From Sphingomonas sp. (lineage in GTDB: Bacteria > Pseudomonadota > Alphaproteobacteria > Sphingomonadales > Sphingomonadaceae), in the NCBI RefSeq assembly GCF_003248515.1, contig NZ_QFOB01000025.1, positions 1-25,704 on the forward strand: a stretch of 25,704 bases of DNA. The letters are read 5' to 3'. Positions 19,366-25,704 of the stretch are shown here, piece by piece. A model generated the notes under the pieces. That model searched no databases. It was not told where the DNA came from and worked only from the letters and a program-made list of their open reading frames with translations. Position 1 is the first letter of the stretch. Every line of letters begins with the position of its first letter. The translations under genes and the position numbers were made by a program.

Positions 19366-19749
19366 TCATTGCATGCGCATTTGAATTGCCTGAGCGCGAA
19401 CCAACGCATGAATGGTCTGGTTGTGGCTTATGCTTAAAGCGAACGACTGCTGCAGCTCCTGCGCACGCGGGGCATTCTTTTTCCAGAACTGAACAACGAC
19501 GCTTGTTCTTATCCGCCAGTCTCGTTCGGACAACACCATAGGGTTCGTGTACCCCATCGGGGTCTTGCCGAACTTGTCTTTGACCAGTGGGTTGGCACCC
19601 AGGGCAAGCAAAGCGTCGGCGACATCGAAGCGTTTGTTGATGACGGCCCAATGCAACGCCGTTCGACCGTTCTCGTCTGTATGCGTGATGAGGTGGTGGT
19701 GTGAATGCTTGGCAAGCACACGCACATCTTGAAGAGATAAGTTGTCCAT
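19366..19749 (-). CDS. Small ankyrin-repeat protein
   Basis: This 127-residue protein has two ankyrin repeats (TDENGRTALHWAVINKRFDV with ADALLALGANPLV; KDKFGKTPMGYTN) and a helical end, HALVRAQAIQMRMQ, which is basic but not the RRM tail. The ATG at 19749 follows AAGGGGAAA. It is monocistronic between promoter copies 13 and 14. Protein-binding role; partner unknown. Confidence 0.8.
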   Translation of the reverse strand: MDNLSLQDVRVLAKHSHHHLITHTDENGRTALHWAVINKRFDVADALLALGANPLVKDKFGKTPMGYTNPMVLSERDWRIRTSVVVQFWKKNAPRAQELQQSFALSISHNQTIHALVRAQAIQMRMQ

Positions 19750-19769
19750 CGTTTCCCCTTGTGTTTTTC

Positions 19770-19799
19770 TTACAATTGCAAAAGGGGAGATTTTGTCAA
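19770..19799 (-). promoter_or_regulatory. Dispersed promoter-like element, copy 14 (diverged)
   Basis: TTGACAAAAT (-35 at 19799-19794), with TTGTAA 18 bp further. It keeps the -35 and position but not the TGTTTGATTG box. Confidence 0.5.
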
Positions 19800-19809
19800 G
19801 CCGGAAACT

Positions 19810-20436
19810 CTAAAAAATCAATTGCTGCTGCACCACTTGCCGTGCCTGGAACCCCACAGACATCTGCGCGAGCGCGCTGTCCAAGGTGATGGCATTACCG
19901 TTGCCTTCCAGCAGAACATCCTTGATTGGAACGTACCATCGGTTCTCATCGTCGCCTTTGACGTTGAACTCCACGTATTCATCCCGAATGGCCGCAACTT
20001 CTATGGGTTGGCGATCAACCCGTGCGCGCTGAACTGATGCAACCACGTCATCCCCCAATCCGAAGCGCTCCGACAGACGCCCCATAAAAACGGTGCACAA
20101 CACAGGCATGATGGGCGGAATACTCATGTCCAGCAAATCACCGAACTCTTTTGGGAACGATCTGCGGGTGTCACTCGATCCAATACCGTTGCGTGAGATG
20201 ACTTGGTGGCCTATCTCTTCATCGGTCATCTCTTCGCACAGTTCCTGCACCTCCAAAGCGCTTTTTGAAGTGGCCTGCCCAAGTAAACGGGCTCTAAAGC
20301 GAAGCCCCGTGAGCTTACACACTTCATCCACCATGATCTTCAACGCTTCCTCATCGCGCTTTTGCGCGTAATCAGCAGCCTTGGCTTTTACGCTGTGAAT
20401 TAGCGTCATTTCATCGGCAAGTGTTGGCTTGTCCAT
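19810..20436 (-). CDS. Two-domain unrecognised protein (fused form)
   Basis: This 208-residue protein has an N-terminal helical domain (IMVDEVCKLTGLRFRARLL; MTDEEIGHQVIS) and a C-terminal beta-rich domain (LSERFGLGDDVV; IRDEYVEFNVKGDDENRWYV; ITLDSALAQM). Both halves match, in order, the two small proteins encoded just upstream at 20698-20943 and 20445-20726, so this is the fused paralogue of a split pair. It has about 40 extra residues between the halves. The start at 20436 has GAGGGAG 3 bases upstream. It is the last gene of the ArdC operon, so a role with antirestriction or plasmid establishment is plausible, not shown. Confidence 0.75.
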   Translation of the reverse strand: MDKPTLADEMTLIHSVKAKAADYAQKRDEEALKIMVDEVCKLTGLRFRARLLGQATSKSALEVQELCEEMTDEEIGHQVISRNGIGSSDTRRSFPKEFGDLLDMSIPPIMPVLCTVFMGRLSERFGLGDDVVASVQRARVDRQPIEVAAIRDEYVEFNVKGDDENRWYVPIKDVLLEGNGNAITLDSALAQMSVGFQARQVVQQQLIF

Positions 20437-20444
20437 GCGCTCCC

Positions 20445-20726
20445 TCACATCTGTGGATGATGATTGGCGTGCCGCCCAGGGCACATCTGACGCAGGACAC
20501 TGGAAAGCGAAACACTGCGCTCTCCATCATCCAGATAGACTTTGCTTGCGGCCACAGTGTGAGTGGCGCCTGTGTCGTTGTGCACAAAGGTCACCACATC
20601 GTCTTTCACGGATTGCATCCGCACAGCGTGGTTTTCCCAACTGCCCCGAACAAAGAGTTGGGCGTCGCTTGGAAGATTGAAACGCTCACGGACCCGCTCA
20701 AGAAAGATGACGGCCGATTTCAACAT
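20445..20726 (-). CDS. C-terminal half of a split two-domain protein
   Basis: This 93-residue frame (start MLKSAVIFLERVRERF) matches the C-terminal domain of 19810-20436: ERVRERFNLPSDA, VKDDVVTFVHNDTGAT, VSLSSVLRQM. It overlaps the end of 20698-20943 by 29 bases in the +1 frame. The overlap start lacks a clear ribosome-binding site, so it is either coupled to its upstream neighbour or the product of a frameshift mutation that split an originally fused gene. A frame extending to 20786 is open but would overlap more deeply. Confidence 0.6.
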   Translation of the reverse strand: MLKSAVIFLERVRERFNLPSDAQLFVRGSWENHAVRMQSVKDDVVTFVHNDTGATHTVAASKVYLDDGERSVSLSSVLRQMCPGRHANHHPQM

Positions 20727-20943
20727 CACTGTAGTCGCCCGATATGTTGTCGAATGCCTCGCGATGACGCTCAACTTTTGACTCAAACAATTTCAACCGC
20801 AAGTTCAATCCGGCCAACTCTTTGATTTGGTCAACCATTCCTTCCAACGACGGGGCATTGCCGTCCTTGTCGTAGACGGCGGACAGGCGGACAATCTCGC
20901 TTTCAAGAAGTCGCTGCGTTTCTTTCGCGCTTGCATACCACAT
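20698..20943 (-). CDS. N-terminal half of a split two-domain protein
   Basis: This 81-residue helical protein (MWYASAKETQRLLESEIVRL; MVDQIKELAGLNLRLKLF; YSDVEIGRHLS) matches the N-terminal domain of 19810-20436 (MVDEVCKLTGLRFRARLL; MTDEEIGHQVIS). Its ATG overlaps the ArdC stop as TGATG, so translation is coupled. The reading frame ends exactly where the partner domain continues in the +1 frame. Confidence 0.66.
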   Translation of the reverse strand: MWYASAKETQRLLESEIVRLSAVYDKDGNAPSLEGMVDQIKELAGLNLRLKLFESKVERHREAFDNISGDYSDVEIGRHLS

Positions 20944-21944
20944 CACGCCACCTCCATTTCAGTCTTCTGTGGGCGGCGCACGACTTGAATGGTGGGCTTA
21001 GGTGACTCTTCACTGGACGGCCGCACTTCGTCTTCGTCGCGCTCCATTTCAAACGCCTTGCGCGTGTACTCTTTGACGTTGTAGTACGTCGCGATCTTTT
21101 CGGCCTCGGCAAACGCCGTGAAGATCAAAGAGTGGTCGTTTTTCAGAACCTTGATCCACGACTGCAAGTAAGCAATGTGGTTGCCTGGGTCATAGTCTTG
21201 ATCGACAGACAAGCCCAAACGGTCGGCCACGATCAGAGAAAAGCATTCTGCGATCAACTCTTCTTTTGCGTACTTCTCCGAACCAAACTTGCCGCTTAGA
21301 TCGCGCCCCAATCGTGTGGGGTGGGCGCTGGCGTGTCCCGTCTCATGCAACGCGGTAGCGTAGAACCCTTCCATCGTGCGGAACTGTTCTTTGGTCGGCA
21401 GTTGCACGTAGTCCTGCGCGACGGTGTAGTACGCCGCGTTGCCGCCGTAGCGGTAGGTAACCCCGCTGTCTTTCATCAGACGCTCGGCTTGCTCGTGGCT
21501 CCACTCCACGGGCTTTGGTACTTTTGACTCACGTATGGGCAAGCCATCGCACTGTTCGCTGTTGAACACCGCCGATGTAATCAGTGCAATTTTCTGCCGT
21601 CCGTTCTCATCGAGAACGGGGTTTCCTTGCTTGTCAGATACATTGATGACACGCACGACCTTAGATGACTTCTCACCTTTGCGTACTGTTCCGCCCAGGG
21701 CTTTGGCCTGATTGAATGTCAACCACCCGTTGCTTTGGAAGCCGCGCGCAGCCTGGGCCATCATCAGCATCATCACGTTGCTGCCGTGGTAGGTGTTTCC
21801 TCGGGCGTAGTTGTAGGGCAGGCTTCCAAATGCTCCTGTCGAACTGTGCTGTTTCCAATCCCGTCGCCACGGGATCACACCCTGTTGCATTTGCTCGATG
21901 ATGTATTCAGCGGCAATGCTCCGTGCTTCGTCTTGCTTACTCAT
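20943..21944 (-). CDS. ardC: ArdC-type antirestriction protein with active metallopeptidase motif
   Basis: ArdC proteins protect incoming plasmid DNA from host restriction; the N-terminal domain binds single-stranded DNA and the C-terminal domain is a zinc peptidase-like fold. In this 333-residue protein the N-terminal part is typical (IEQMQQGVIPWRRDW, LPYNYARGNTYHGSN, WLTFNQAKALGGTVRKGEKS), and the C-terminal part carries H200-E-T-G-H204 in LHETGHASAHPTRL with a downstream glutamate in EELIAE. I chose ATG 21944 because GAGGTGG lies before it; GTG 21950 is possible. It is in an operon with an ArdC-like paralogue 7 bases upstream and small genes overlapping downstream. Confidence 0.9.
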   Translation of the reverse strand: MSKQDEARSIAAEYIIEQMQQGVIPWRRDWKQHSSTGAFGSLPYNYARGNTYHGSNVMMLMMAQAARGFQSNGWLTFNQAKALGGTVRKGEKSSKVVRVINVSDKQGNPVLDENGRQKIALITSAVFNSEQCDGLPIRESKVPKPVEWSHEQAERLMKDSGVTYRYGGNAAYYTVAQDYVQLPTKEQFRTMEGFYATALHETGHASAHPTRLGRDLSGKFGSEKYAKEELIAECFSLIVADRLGLSVDQDYDPGNHIAYLQSWIKVLKNDHSLIFTAFAEAEKIATYYNVKEYTRKAFEMERDEDEVRPSSEESPKPTIQVVRRPQKTEMEVA

Positions 21945-21951
21945 TGCCACC

Positions 21952-23046
21952 TCACATTGTCAGTGTTTGTTCTTTCTTCGCCGCTCCATTGAGTTTTTTA
22001 GCCGCTGCAATTTTGACGGCCTTACCCACCTCTTTGCTGGGCTTGTCGGCCACGTGGATCACTTGGATCTTGTCGTCAACAAACGACTGCACAGGATCGG
22101 GTTGAGCTTGCTCCTGCTCGGCGGGTTTTACGGTGGGCTGGAACGCCTGTGATGTCTCTTGCTTCCAGACTTTGGAGCGCACAGGCTCGTGTTGGATTTC
22201 GCGCACGCCAATGGTTTTCAAAATGGCTTCTGCAGCTTTGCCCGCGCGAAGCAACTCTTGCCAGTTGGGCCGGCTGTCAATGTAGTTTTGTGTCCAACCG
22301 CTGTCGTCGGGTTCGTATGTCATGCCCAAACGGCTGGCGATCTGCAACAGCGCCAGTTGGCGCCCTAAGCGGTACTGACTGTCTTGTTCGCTGCCCTGCT
22401 CACCCGGTTGCACGCCTTGGTAGCGGCTGGGGTGCGTGGCCCAATCGGTCAGAACGAACATCAGATCGTGGTAGTACGCGCTCTTTCCGTCCGGATGCTT
22501 GGAGGTGTATTCCGACTGAGGGCGCATGTACAAAGTGTCTGTCTTGCGCTCGTAATAGGGTGCGTTCATCGGATCGAACGAGATTTTTGCGCCGGTCTTA
22601 GCAATCAGTTCGTCCAAGAATGTGTCGCGGCTTTCGGCCTTGCCCTGCCAGGCGAACGTTTGCTGGGTCAGCGGCAAATTTTTGATCTGATCGCCGTTGA
22701 AGCACACAGACATCACGGACTTGATTTCACCGTCTTCTTGCTTATAGGTGCCTTCAATCTTTGTGGCTTTGCTTTCGCCTTTGGCGATGTAGTAGCCATT
22801 TTTTTTGATCTGCTCAGACTTCATGTAGATAGGACTGGTGAATCCACGATCGAGCGCAACGGTCATCAGTTGCAGTGCATTGAAGTCTTTGAATGGGTAA
22901 CCACTTGCCCCAATCGGCCAACCGCCTATGACGGGCAGTGGCTTCTCGTTTTCATTAAAGCCGTAGTCCAAGATGGACCGGCGCTCTCTAAGTTGGTCGT
23001 AAAACCGCTCCGCAATGTCCTGCTTCAATTCGTTTGCTGCGCTCAT
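21952..23046 (-). CDS. ArdC-like protein lacking the zinc motif
   Basis: This 364-residue paralogue of the next gene keeps the N-terminal pattern (NALQLMTVALDRGFTSPIYM, KKNGYYIAKGESKATKIEG) and the layout of the second domain (APYYERKTDTLYMRP; the position of the metal motif reads FVLTDWATHPSRYQG, without the HExxH histidines and glutamate). It should therefore bind DNA or partners without peptidase activity. A long C-terminal extension is rich in Gln, Glu, Lys and Ala, ending AAKKLNGAAKKEQTLTM. Its start overlaps the stop of 23043-23255 (ATGA). The pairing of an intact and a degenerate copy is worth noting. Confidence 0.78.
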   Translation of the reverse strand: MSAANELKQDIAERFYDQLRERRSILDYGFNENEKPLPVIGGWPIGASGYPFKDFNALQLMTVALDRGFTSPIYMKSEQIKKNGYYIAKGESKATKIEGTYKQEDGEIKSVMSVCFNGDQIKNLPLTQQTFAWQGKAESRDTFLDELIAKTGAKISFDPMNAPYYERKTDTLYMRPQSEYTSKHPDGKSAYYHDLMFVLTDWATHPSRYQGVQPGEQGSEQDSQYRLGRQLALLQIASRLGMTYEPDDSGWTQNYIDSRPNWQELLRAGKAAEAILKTIGVREIQHEPVRSKVWKQETSQAFQPTVKPAEQEQAQPDPVQSFVDDKIQVIHVADKPSKEVGKAVKIAAAKKLNGAAKKEQTLTM

Positions 23047-23255
23047 AACCGTGTCTCCAAGTTGATAGAAATGCTTACCCCTTTTTCAAGTGCTTGCCGT
23101 ATGCGGTAAAGAACTTCATCAACTGTGAGAAGTTGCACGCTTGCGTCGTCAAAGTCGTGGTGCAAGAGAATTCTTAAGTCACCACCGACTTTGTACACAG
23201 CGAAACGCTCCGCTGCGATAAGATCGTCCCACCAGTCCTCTTCATCTTGATTCAT
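23043..23255 (-). CDS. Small acidic protein heading the ArdC operon
   Basis: This 70-residue protein starts MNQDEEDWWDDLIAAERF and has a beta/alpha body (LRILLHHDFDDASVQLLTV, DEVLYRIRQALEKGVSISI). It is unrecognised. The start at 23255 has GGAAGAG 3 bases upstream. Its stop overlaps the next start (ATGA). As the leader gene of the operon it may regulate or partner the ArdC-like proteins. Confidence 0.66.
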   Translation of the reverse strand: MNQDEEDWWDDLIAAERFAVYKVGGDLRILLHHDFDDASVQLLTVDEVLYRIRQALEKGVSISINLETRL

Positions 23256-23280
23256 ATCTCTTCCGCATTCGCAAAGTAAA

Positions 23281-23311
23281 ATCATTAAACGAGCGGAAAA
23301 ATGAAAGTCAA
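23281..23311 (-). promoter_or_regulatory. Dispersed promoter-like element, copy 15 (ArdC operon)
   Basis: TTGACT (23311-23306), 16 bp, then TTTAAT, the best canonical -10 of the set. It drives 23043-23255 through 19810-20436. Confidence 0.6.
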
Positions 23312-23349
23312 GCTTTAAGGAAAACGAAATTTCATTTTTTTAAAAAACA

Positions 23350-23371
23350 AAAAGCCGCATTTCGGCGGCTT
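23350..23371 (-). terminator. Terminator of 23397-23714
   Basis: On the minus strand AAGCCGC-cgaaat-GCGGCTT is followed by TTTGTTTTTT. It separates the primase unit from the ArdC operon. Confidence 0.85.
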
Positions 23372-23396
23372 GTTCTTGTTCTGCTTTGCATTTGAG

Positions 23397-23714
23397 TTAC
23401 CCCACACCACTGGGCGCACAATGTTTATTCAACCTGTTCAGAAGATTGATTGCATGTCCATGATTGGCCTTACTGTAAACAAGCTCAAGCAATCGCATGT
23501 CCAATTCGGGAGTGGTTTTCCCATGCCCCACTTTGAATTCATAACGCTGCAAAATAAGAGCATCCCAGGTAGCGTTGCCACCTACCTTCTGATCGTCAAG
23601 ATAAAAGAAGCCACGTGCAACCCACTTCGCCCGTTCCAGAAGTTCATCACCGTCATCAAAAAGATGACTGAATGCCGCGCAAAACGCTTCTTCAATGTCT
23701 TTATTAGTGCACAT
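23397..23714 (-). CDS. Small unrecognised protein after the primase-helicase
   Basis: This 105-residue helical protein (CTNKDIEEAFCAAFSHLFDD; LLERAKWVARGFFYLDDQKV; RLLELVYSKANHGHAINLLN) is unrecognised. Its ATG at 23714 comes 1 base after the primase stop, with GGAG within the last primase codons as ribosome-binding site, so it is translationally coupled and probably functions with replication. A strong terminator follows. Confidence 0.68.
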   Translation of the reverse strand: MCTNKDIEEAFCAAFSHLFDDGDELLERAKWVARGFFYLDDQKVGGNATWDALILQRYEFKVGHGKTTPELDMRLLELVYSKANHGHAINLLNRLNKHCAPSGVG

Positions 23715-23715
23715 A

Positions 23716-25308
23716 TTAAAAGCTCCACTGGTCATCAGAAAAGTCCTTGTCGGGCAGCGTAATCAGCATCGGTTCGTTGTCAGCAGCCTTTGGTTCAACA
23801 GTTGGCGGTGCGCTCTTGATAGGCCGTTGGACAATGATTTCACCCGTGGGAAGTTCCCAAGAAATTTCCGCAGGAATGCGTGCGCGCACACAGTTGACCT
23901 GGACCCCCGCAATACGCTGTGTGTCGCCCCGCGCAGACTGTGGGCGTTCAAACCCCGGCATGGCCCAAAAGCGCGTCCAAAACTGTGGCGGGCTCAGCAC
24001 GTGACGGCCATCGCCCTCAGAAAATTTGGCGTATGAGTTATAGATCTCGCTCTTCGGGGTCAATGTGCTTGCGTCAGGTACGATGCCACAGTAATCACGC
24101 CAAGCTCCTACGCAGTCGTTTTTGCTGCGGATGGATTGTTTAAAGACCTTCGTTGCTTCGGGCCATTCGCTTTCGGGAATAAAACCGCCGCGTTGAACAA
24201 TGCGACTGACCCCTTCCAGAAGCCAATCGAGAACAATGTGCGCTTCTTCTTTCAGAATTCGATCGGCAAGGTTTGGGATCTTGACGTACGTGCCGTGCCG
24301 TTGGTTCCACTTGACCACACACAAGCGTCGGTACACACCATCTGTAGCGTCGGTAATCATTGGCTCATAGTTGGAACTGACGATGTGGCACGAGGTATTA
24401 ACGAACTCAATCATGTCACGATAGAGAAATTTAGCGGTCAGCAAATCTCCGCCGCTGAGCGCTTTGAAAGCTTCTTGATTGATACCGCGCGCCCCATTCG
24501 TCACTTCTGGCGTGAAGATCAAGCTCGCGTTGACGCAACTGGCGAGCGCTTGGGGGTCGCCACATTTATCCAGCCAGATTTGCGCCGTGCGGTGGTGGAA
24601 GCCACGAATAATGGAGGACATCACCCCTTTACCATTGCCCCCCGTTCCCACCCACCACCAGACCAGCTGATGGGGACCAGGAATAAGCGTCAAGGCGCAC
24701 TGCTCTTGCACCAGGTCACGAATATCCAGATCAGGCAATGCGCTTGCAAGGAAGCGCCCAAACAGCGAGTTGGCGGGAACCAGTTGTGGTGTGTGGCGCT
24801 TGTTGTATGAGGTGCTGACAGTGGCGTTTACGCCGAACGTGAGCCCGAGCTTTTTATCCGCTGGCAGAACCGTAATCGTCCCGTCTTTTTCCACGTGGAC
24901 GTATCCGTTCTTAGAGGCAATGACAACCTTGCCTGCATCCAACTTCGGCAGTGGATCAAGCATGTTCGTGGCAAATTTGAAGCAATCTGTAGCCGCCGCA
25001 TTGGTGGCCTTGTCGGGCATGTGCTTGAACAAGAAATCGGTTGCAAGAGCCGTTCCATTGGCCTGGTCAACAGTGTCCCAGAACACCCCATTCCATTTGT
25101 ACGCCATCCCATTGGCTTTCGCCCAATCACCACACGCGCCACTGTTGATGTAGTTCACCCAATTCCATGCGGGGGTATTAGATGGGATGATGTTCGCGCT
25201 GTTGATTTTCTTGATTTTCGGTTGGCCAGCTTTGGGTTTGACTTGTTTCGCAACCGTGGGCACAGGGGTTGACACACCTGCATTATTTGATACGTTGATT
25301 TTAGACAT
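23716..25308 (-). CDS. D5/P4-type primase-helicase (DUF5906-like)
   Basis: This 530-residue protein is the replication helicase type of phages, phage satellites and plasmids, a superfamily 3 AAA+ ATPase. The ATPase core has Walker A GTGGNGKG (residues 221-228), the Walker B region SLIFTPEVTNG (262-272), the SGGDLLTAKFLYRD segment, sensor motif HIVSSNYEPMITD (308-320) and arginine finger DGVYRRLCVVKW. The N-terminal 200 residues are linked through a Ser/Thr/Pro/Lys-rich start and lack a clear catalytic primase motif, so primase activity is uncertain. TAGGAG lies 7 bases before the ATG. It follows the ribbon-helix-helix gene 25368-25592, which may regulate it. Confidence 0.9.
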   Translation of the reverse strand: MSKINVSNNAGVSTPVPTVAKQVKPKAGQPKIKKINSANIIPSNTPAWNWVNYINSGACGDWAKANGMAYKWNGVFWDTVDQANGTALATDFLFKHMPDKATNAAATDCFKFATNMLDPLPKLDAGKVVIASKNGYVHVEKDGTITVLPADKKLGLTFGVNATVSTSYNKRHTPQLVPANSLFGRFLASALPDLDIRDLVQEQCALTLIPGPHQLVWWWVGTGGNGKGVMSSIIRGFHHRTAQIWLDKCGDPQALASCVNASLIFTPEVTNGARGINQEAFKALSGGDLLTAKFLYRDMIEFVNTSCHIVSSNYEPMITDATDGVYRRLCVVKWNQRHGTYVKIPNLADRILKEEAHIVLDWLLEGVSRIVQRGGFIPESEWPEATKVFKQSIRSKNDCVGAWRDYCGIVPDASTLTPKSEIYNSYAKFSEGDGRHVLSPPQFWTRFWAMPGFERPQSARGDTQRIAGVQVNCVRARIPAEISWELPTGEIIVQRPIKSAPPTVEPKAADNEPMLITLPDKDFSDDQWSF

Positions 25309-25340
25309 ATTTTTACTCCTATATGAATACCTCTTTGAAA

Positions 25341-25364
25341 ACCGATCGGTTGCAGCCGTTCGGT
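25341..25364. terminator. Hairpin between the RHH gene and the primase-helicase
   Basis: ACCGAtCGG-ttgcag-CCGtTCGGT forms a 9-bp stem with one mismatch. On the plus strand six T follow; on the minus strand only three or four. It could attenuate reading from the RHH gene into the primase. Confidence 0.6.
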
Positions 25365-25367
25365 TTT

Positions 25368-25592
25368 TTATGCGTTCTTTGCTGACTCAAACAACCAGCA
25401 GTCCCGTACAGCAAGATCTGTGAGTTCGCGGATGTACTCTGATACGGTCAATCCACTGCGTTGCGCCACGTCTTCCAGTAGCGCCAACTTCTCCTGGTCA
25501 AAGCGAAATGTTCGATTGACTTTCTGAGGCCGTGCGCGGCGACGGTACGGCTTTCTTTTTTTGATGATCTTGAATTGCAAAACCTCACCCAT
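25368..25592 (-). CDS. Ribbon-helix-helix DNA-binding protein
   Basis: This 74-residue protein has a very basic N-terminus (KKRKPYRRRARPQK), the beta-strand RTFRF (28-32), and two helices (EKLALLEDVAQRSG; TVSEYIRELTDLAVR), the Arc/CopG fold. Such proteins bind DNA as dimers and control plasmid copy number, partition or transfer. ATG 25592 has GGAGG 5 bases upstream; the in-frame ATG at 25604 lacks a site. It precedes the primase-helicase and could repress that unit, or could bind the dispersed promoter element; neither is shown. Confidence 0.82.
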   Translation of the reverse strand: MGEVLQFKIIKKRKPYRRRARPQKVNRTFRFDQEKLALLEDVAQRSGLTVSEYIRELTDLAVRDCWLFESAKNA

Positions 25593-25621
25593 AAAAACCT
25601 CCACATTTAAATAAACACCAA

Positions 25622-25652
25622 CTTGTTCTAATTTATTTTTTTATCTTGTCAA
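25622..25652 (-). promoter_or_regulatory. Dispersed promoter-like element, copy 16 (diverged)
   Basis: TTGACA (25652-25647) followed by A/T-rich DNA with TAGAAC at 16 bp. It shares the -35 and position only. It drives 25368-25592. Confidence 0.5.
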
Positions 25653-25704
25653 GCATATTTTGTATTGCAAATTTCAAAACCCTTGCAGCACAATGCTTTT
25701 GCAT
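25633..25704 (-). CDS. Possible C-terminal end of a gene entering from the right
   Basis: A minus-strand frame is open to the window edge, ending KFAIQNMLDKIKK-stop. The basic amphipathic end is plausible for a protein C-terminus, and its end overlaps a promoter element, as at copies 2 and 12. Too short to judge further. Confidence 0.3.
   Translation of the reverse strand: MQKHCAARVLKFAIQNMLDKIKK

Noticed and set aside
20698..20726. Programmed +1 frameshift of the prfB type
   Set aside because: The sequence at the stop is CTT TCT TGA, not a CTT TGA slip site, and no Shine-Dalgarno-like stimulator is properly placed. Mutation or coupled start is simpler.
1406..25652. The recurring ~33-bp element considered as a CRISPR or iteron array
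   Set aside because: Copies are spaced by genes, always in the same orientation upstream of starts, and not tandem; a promoter role fits better.
1..25704. tRNA, rRNA, insertion sequences, replication origin with iterons, partition genes
   Set aside because: I saw no cloverleaf, no transposase frame with terminal repeats, no tandem iterons and no ParA/ParB motifs. A dedicated scan could still find a small RNA gene.

Overview
The window looks like a stretch of a large mobile or extrachromosomal element (plasmid, ICE or phage-plasmid) of a Gram-negative proteobacterium with moderate GC (about half by eye). The Gram-negative call rests on a chaperone-usher pilus operon with signal peptides and on umuDC. 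The element call rests on ArdC-type antirestriction genes, a D5/P4-type primase-helicase, a DUF4942 protein and many unrecognised small genes. The one lineage hint is an 18-base dyad upstream of umuD that fits the TTAG-N6-TACTA LexA box described for Xylella/Xanthomonas-type bacteria rather than the E. coli CTGT-N8-ACAG box. That points to Xanthomonadales or a relative, but it is only a hint. Nearly all genes are on the minus strand; two unrecognised plus-strand genes (2919-4001, 8242-9030) break the pattern.

Layout. Bases 1-2.8 kb: umuC (cut by the window edge) and umuD, separated by two paralogous genes. 2.8-8.1 kb: a set of ankyrin-type and acidic proteins, interrupted by the plus-strand gene 2919-4001, which sits between 31-bp direct repeats. 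8.2-10.5 kb: the second plus-strand orphan, a DUF4942 gene and a tail-anchored membrane protein gene. 10.6-14.9 kb: a Csu-like (archaic) chaperone-usher pilus operon (chaperone, usher, three subunits). 15.0-19.8 kb: small operons of exported proteins, ankyrin proteins, small membrane proteins and a glycine-zipper envelope protein. 19.8-23.3 kb: an operon with a catalytically intact ArdC, an ArdC-like paralogue without the metal motif, and two versions of a two-domain protein, one fused and one split. 23.4-25.7 kb: a primase-helicase with a small overlapping gene, and a ribbon-helix-helix regulator.

Two features tie the region together. First, a near-identical promoter-like element recurs about sixteen times, always on the minus strand just upstream of a transcription unit: TTGACA(at), about 16 bp, then TTGATT in a TGTTTGATTGAAT context. 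It is often preceded by CAATAAAA-like A/T-rich DNA and followed by a GGGGG ribosome-binding site. Second, the seven consecutive minus-strand genes between 0.5 and 8.1 kb that carry neither umuC nor umuD (excluding one doubtful 51-codon ORF) encode dissimilar proteins that all end in Arg-Arg-Met or a close variant, often behind a short helix related to NITQALADAG. Different codons encode this tail, which suggests selection on the protein. I propose an element-wide regulon of accessory proteins with a shared C-terminal tag. Export, partner-binding or polyimmunity roles are possible and unproven.
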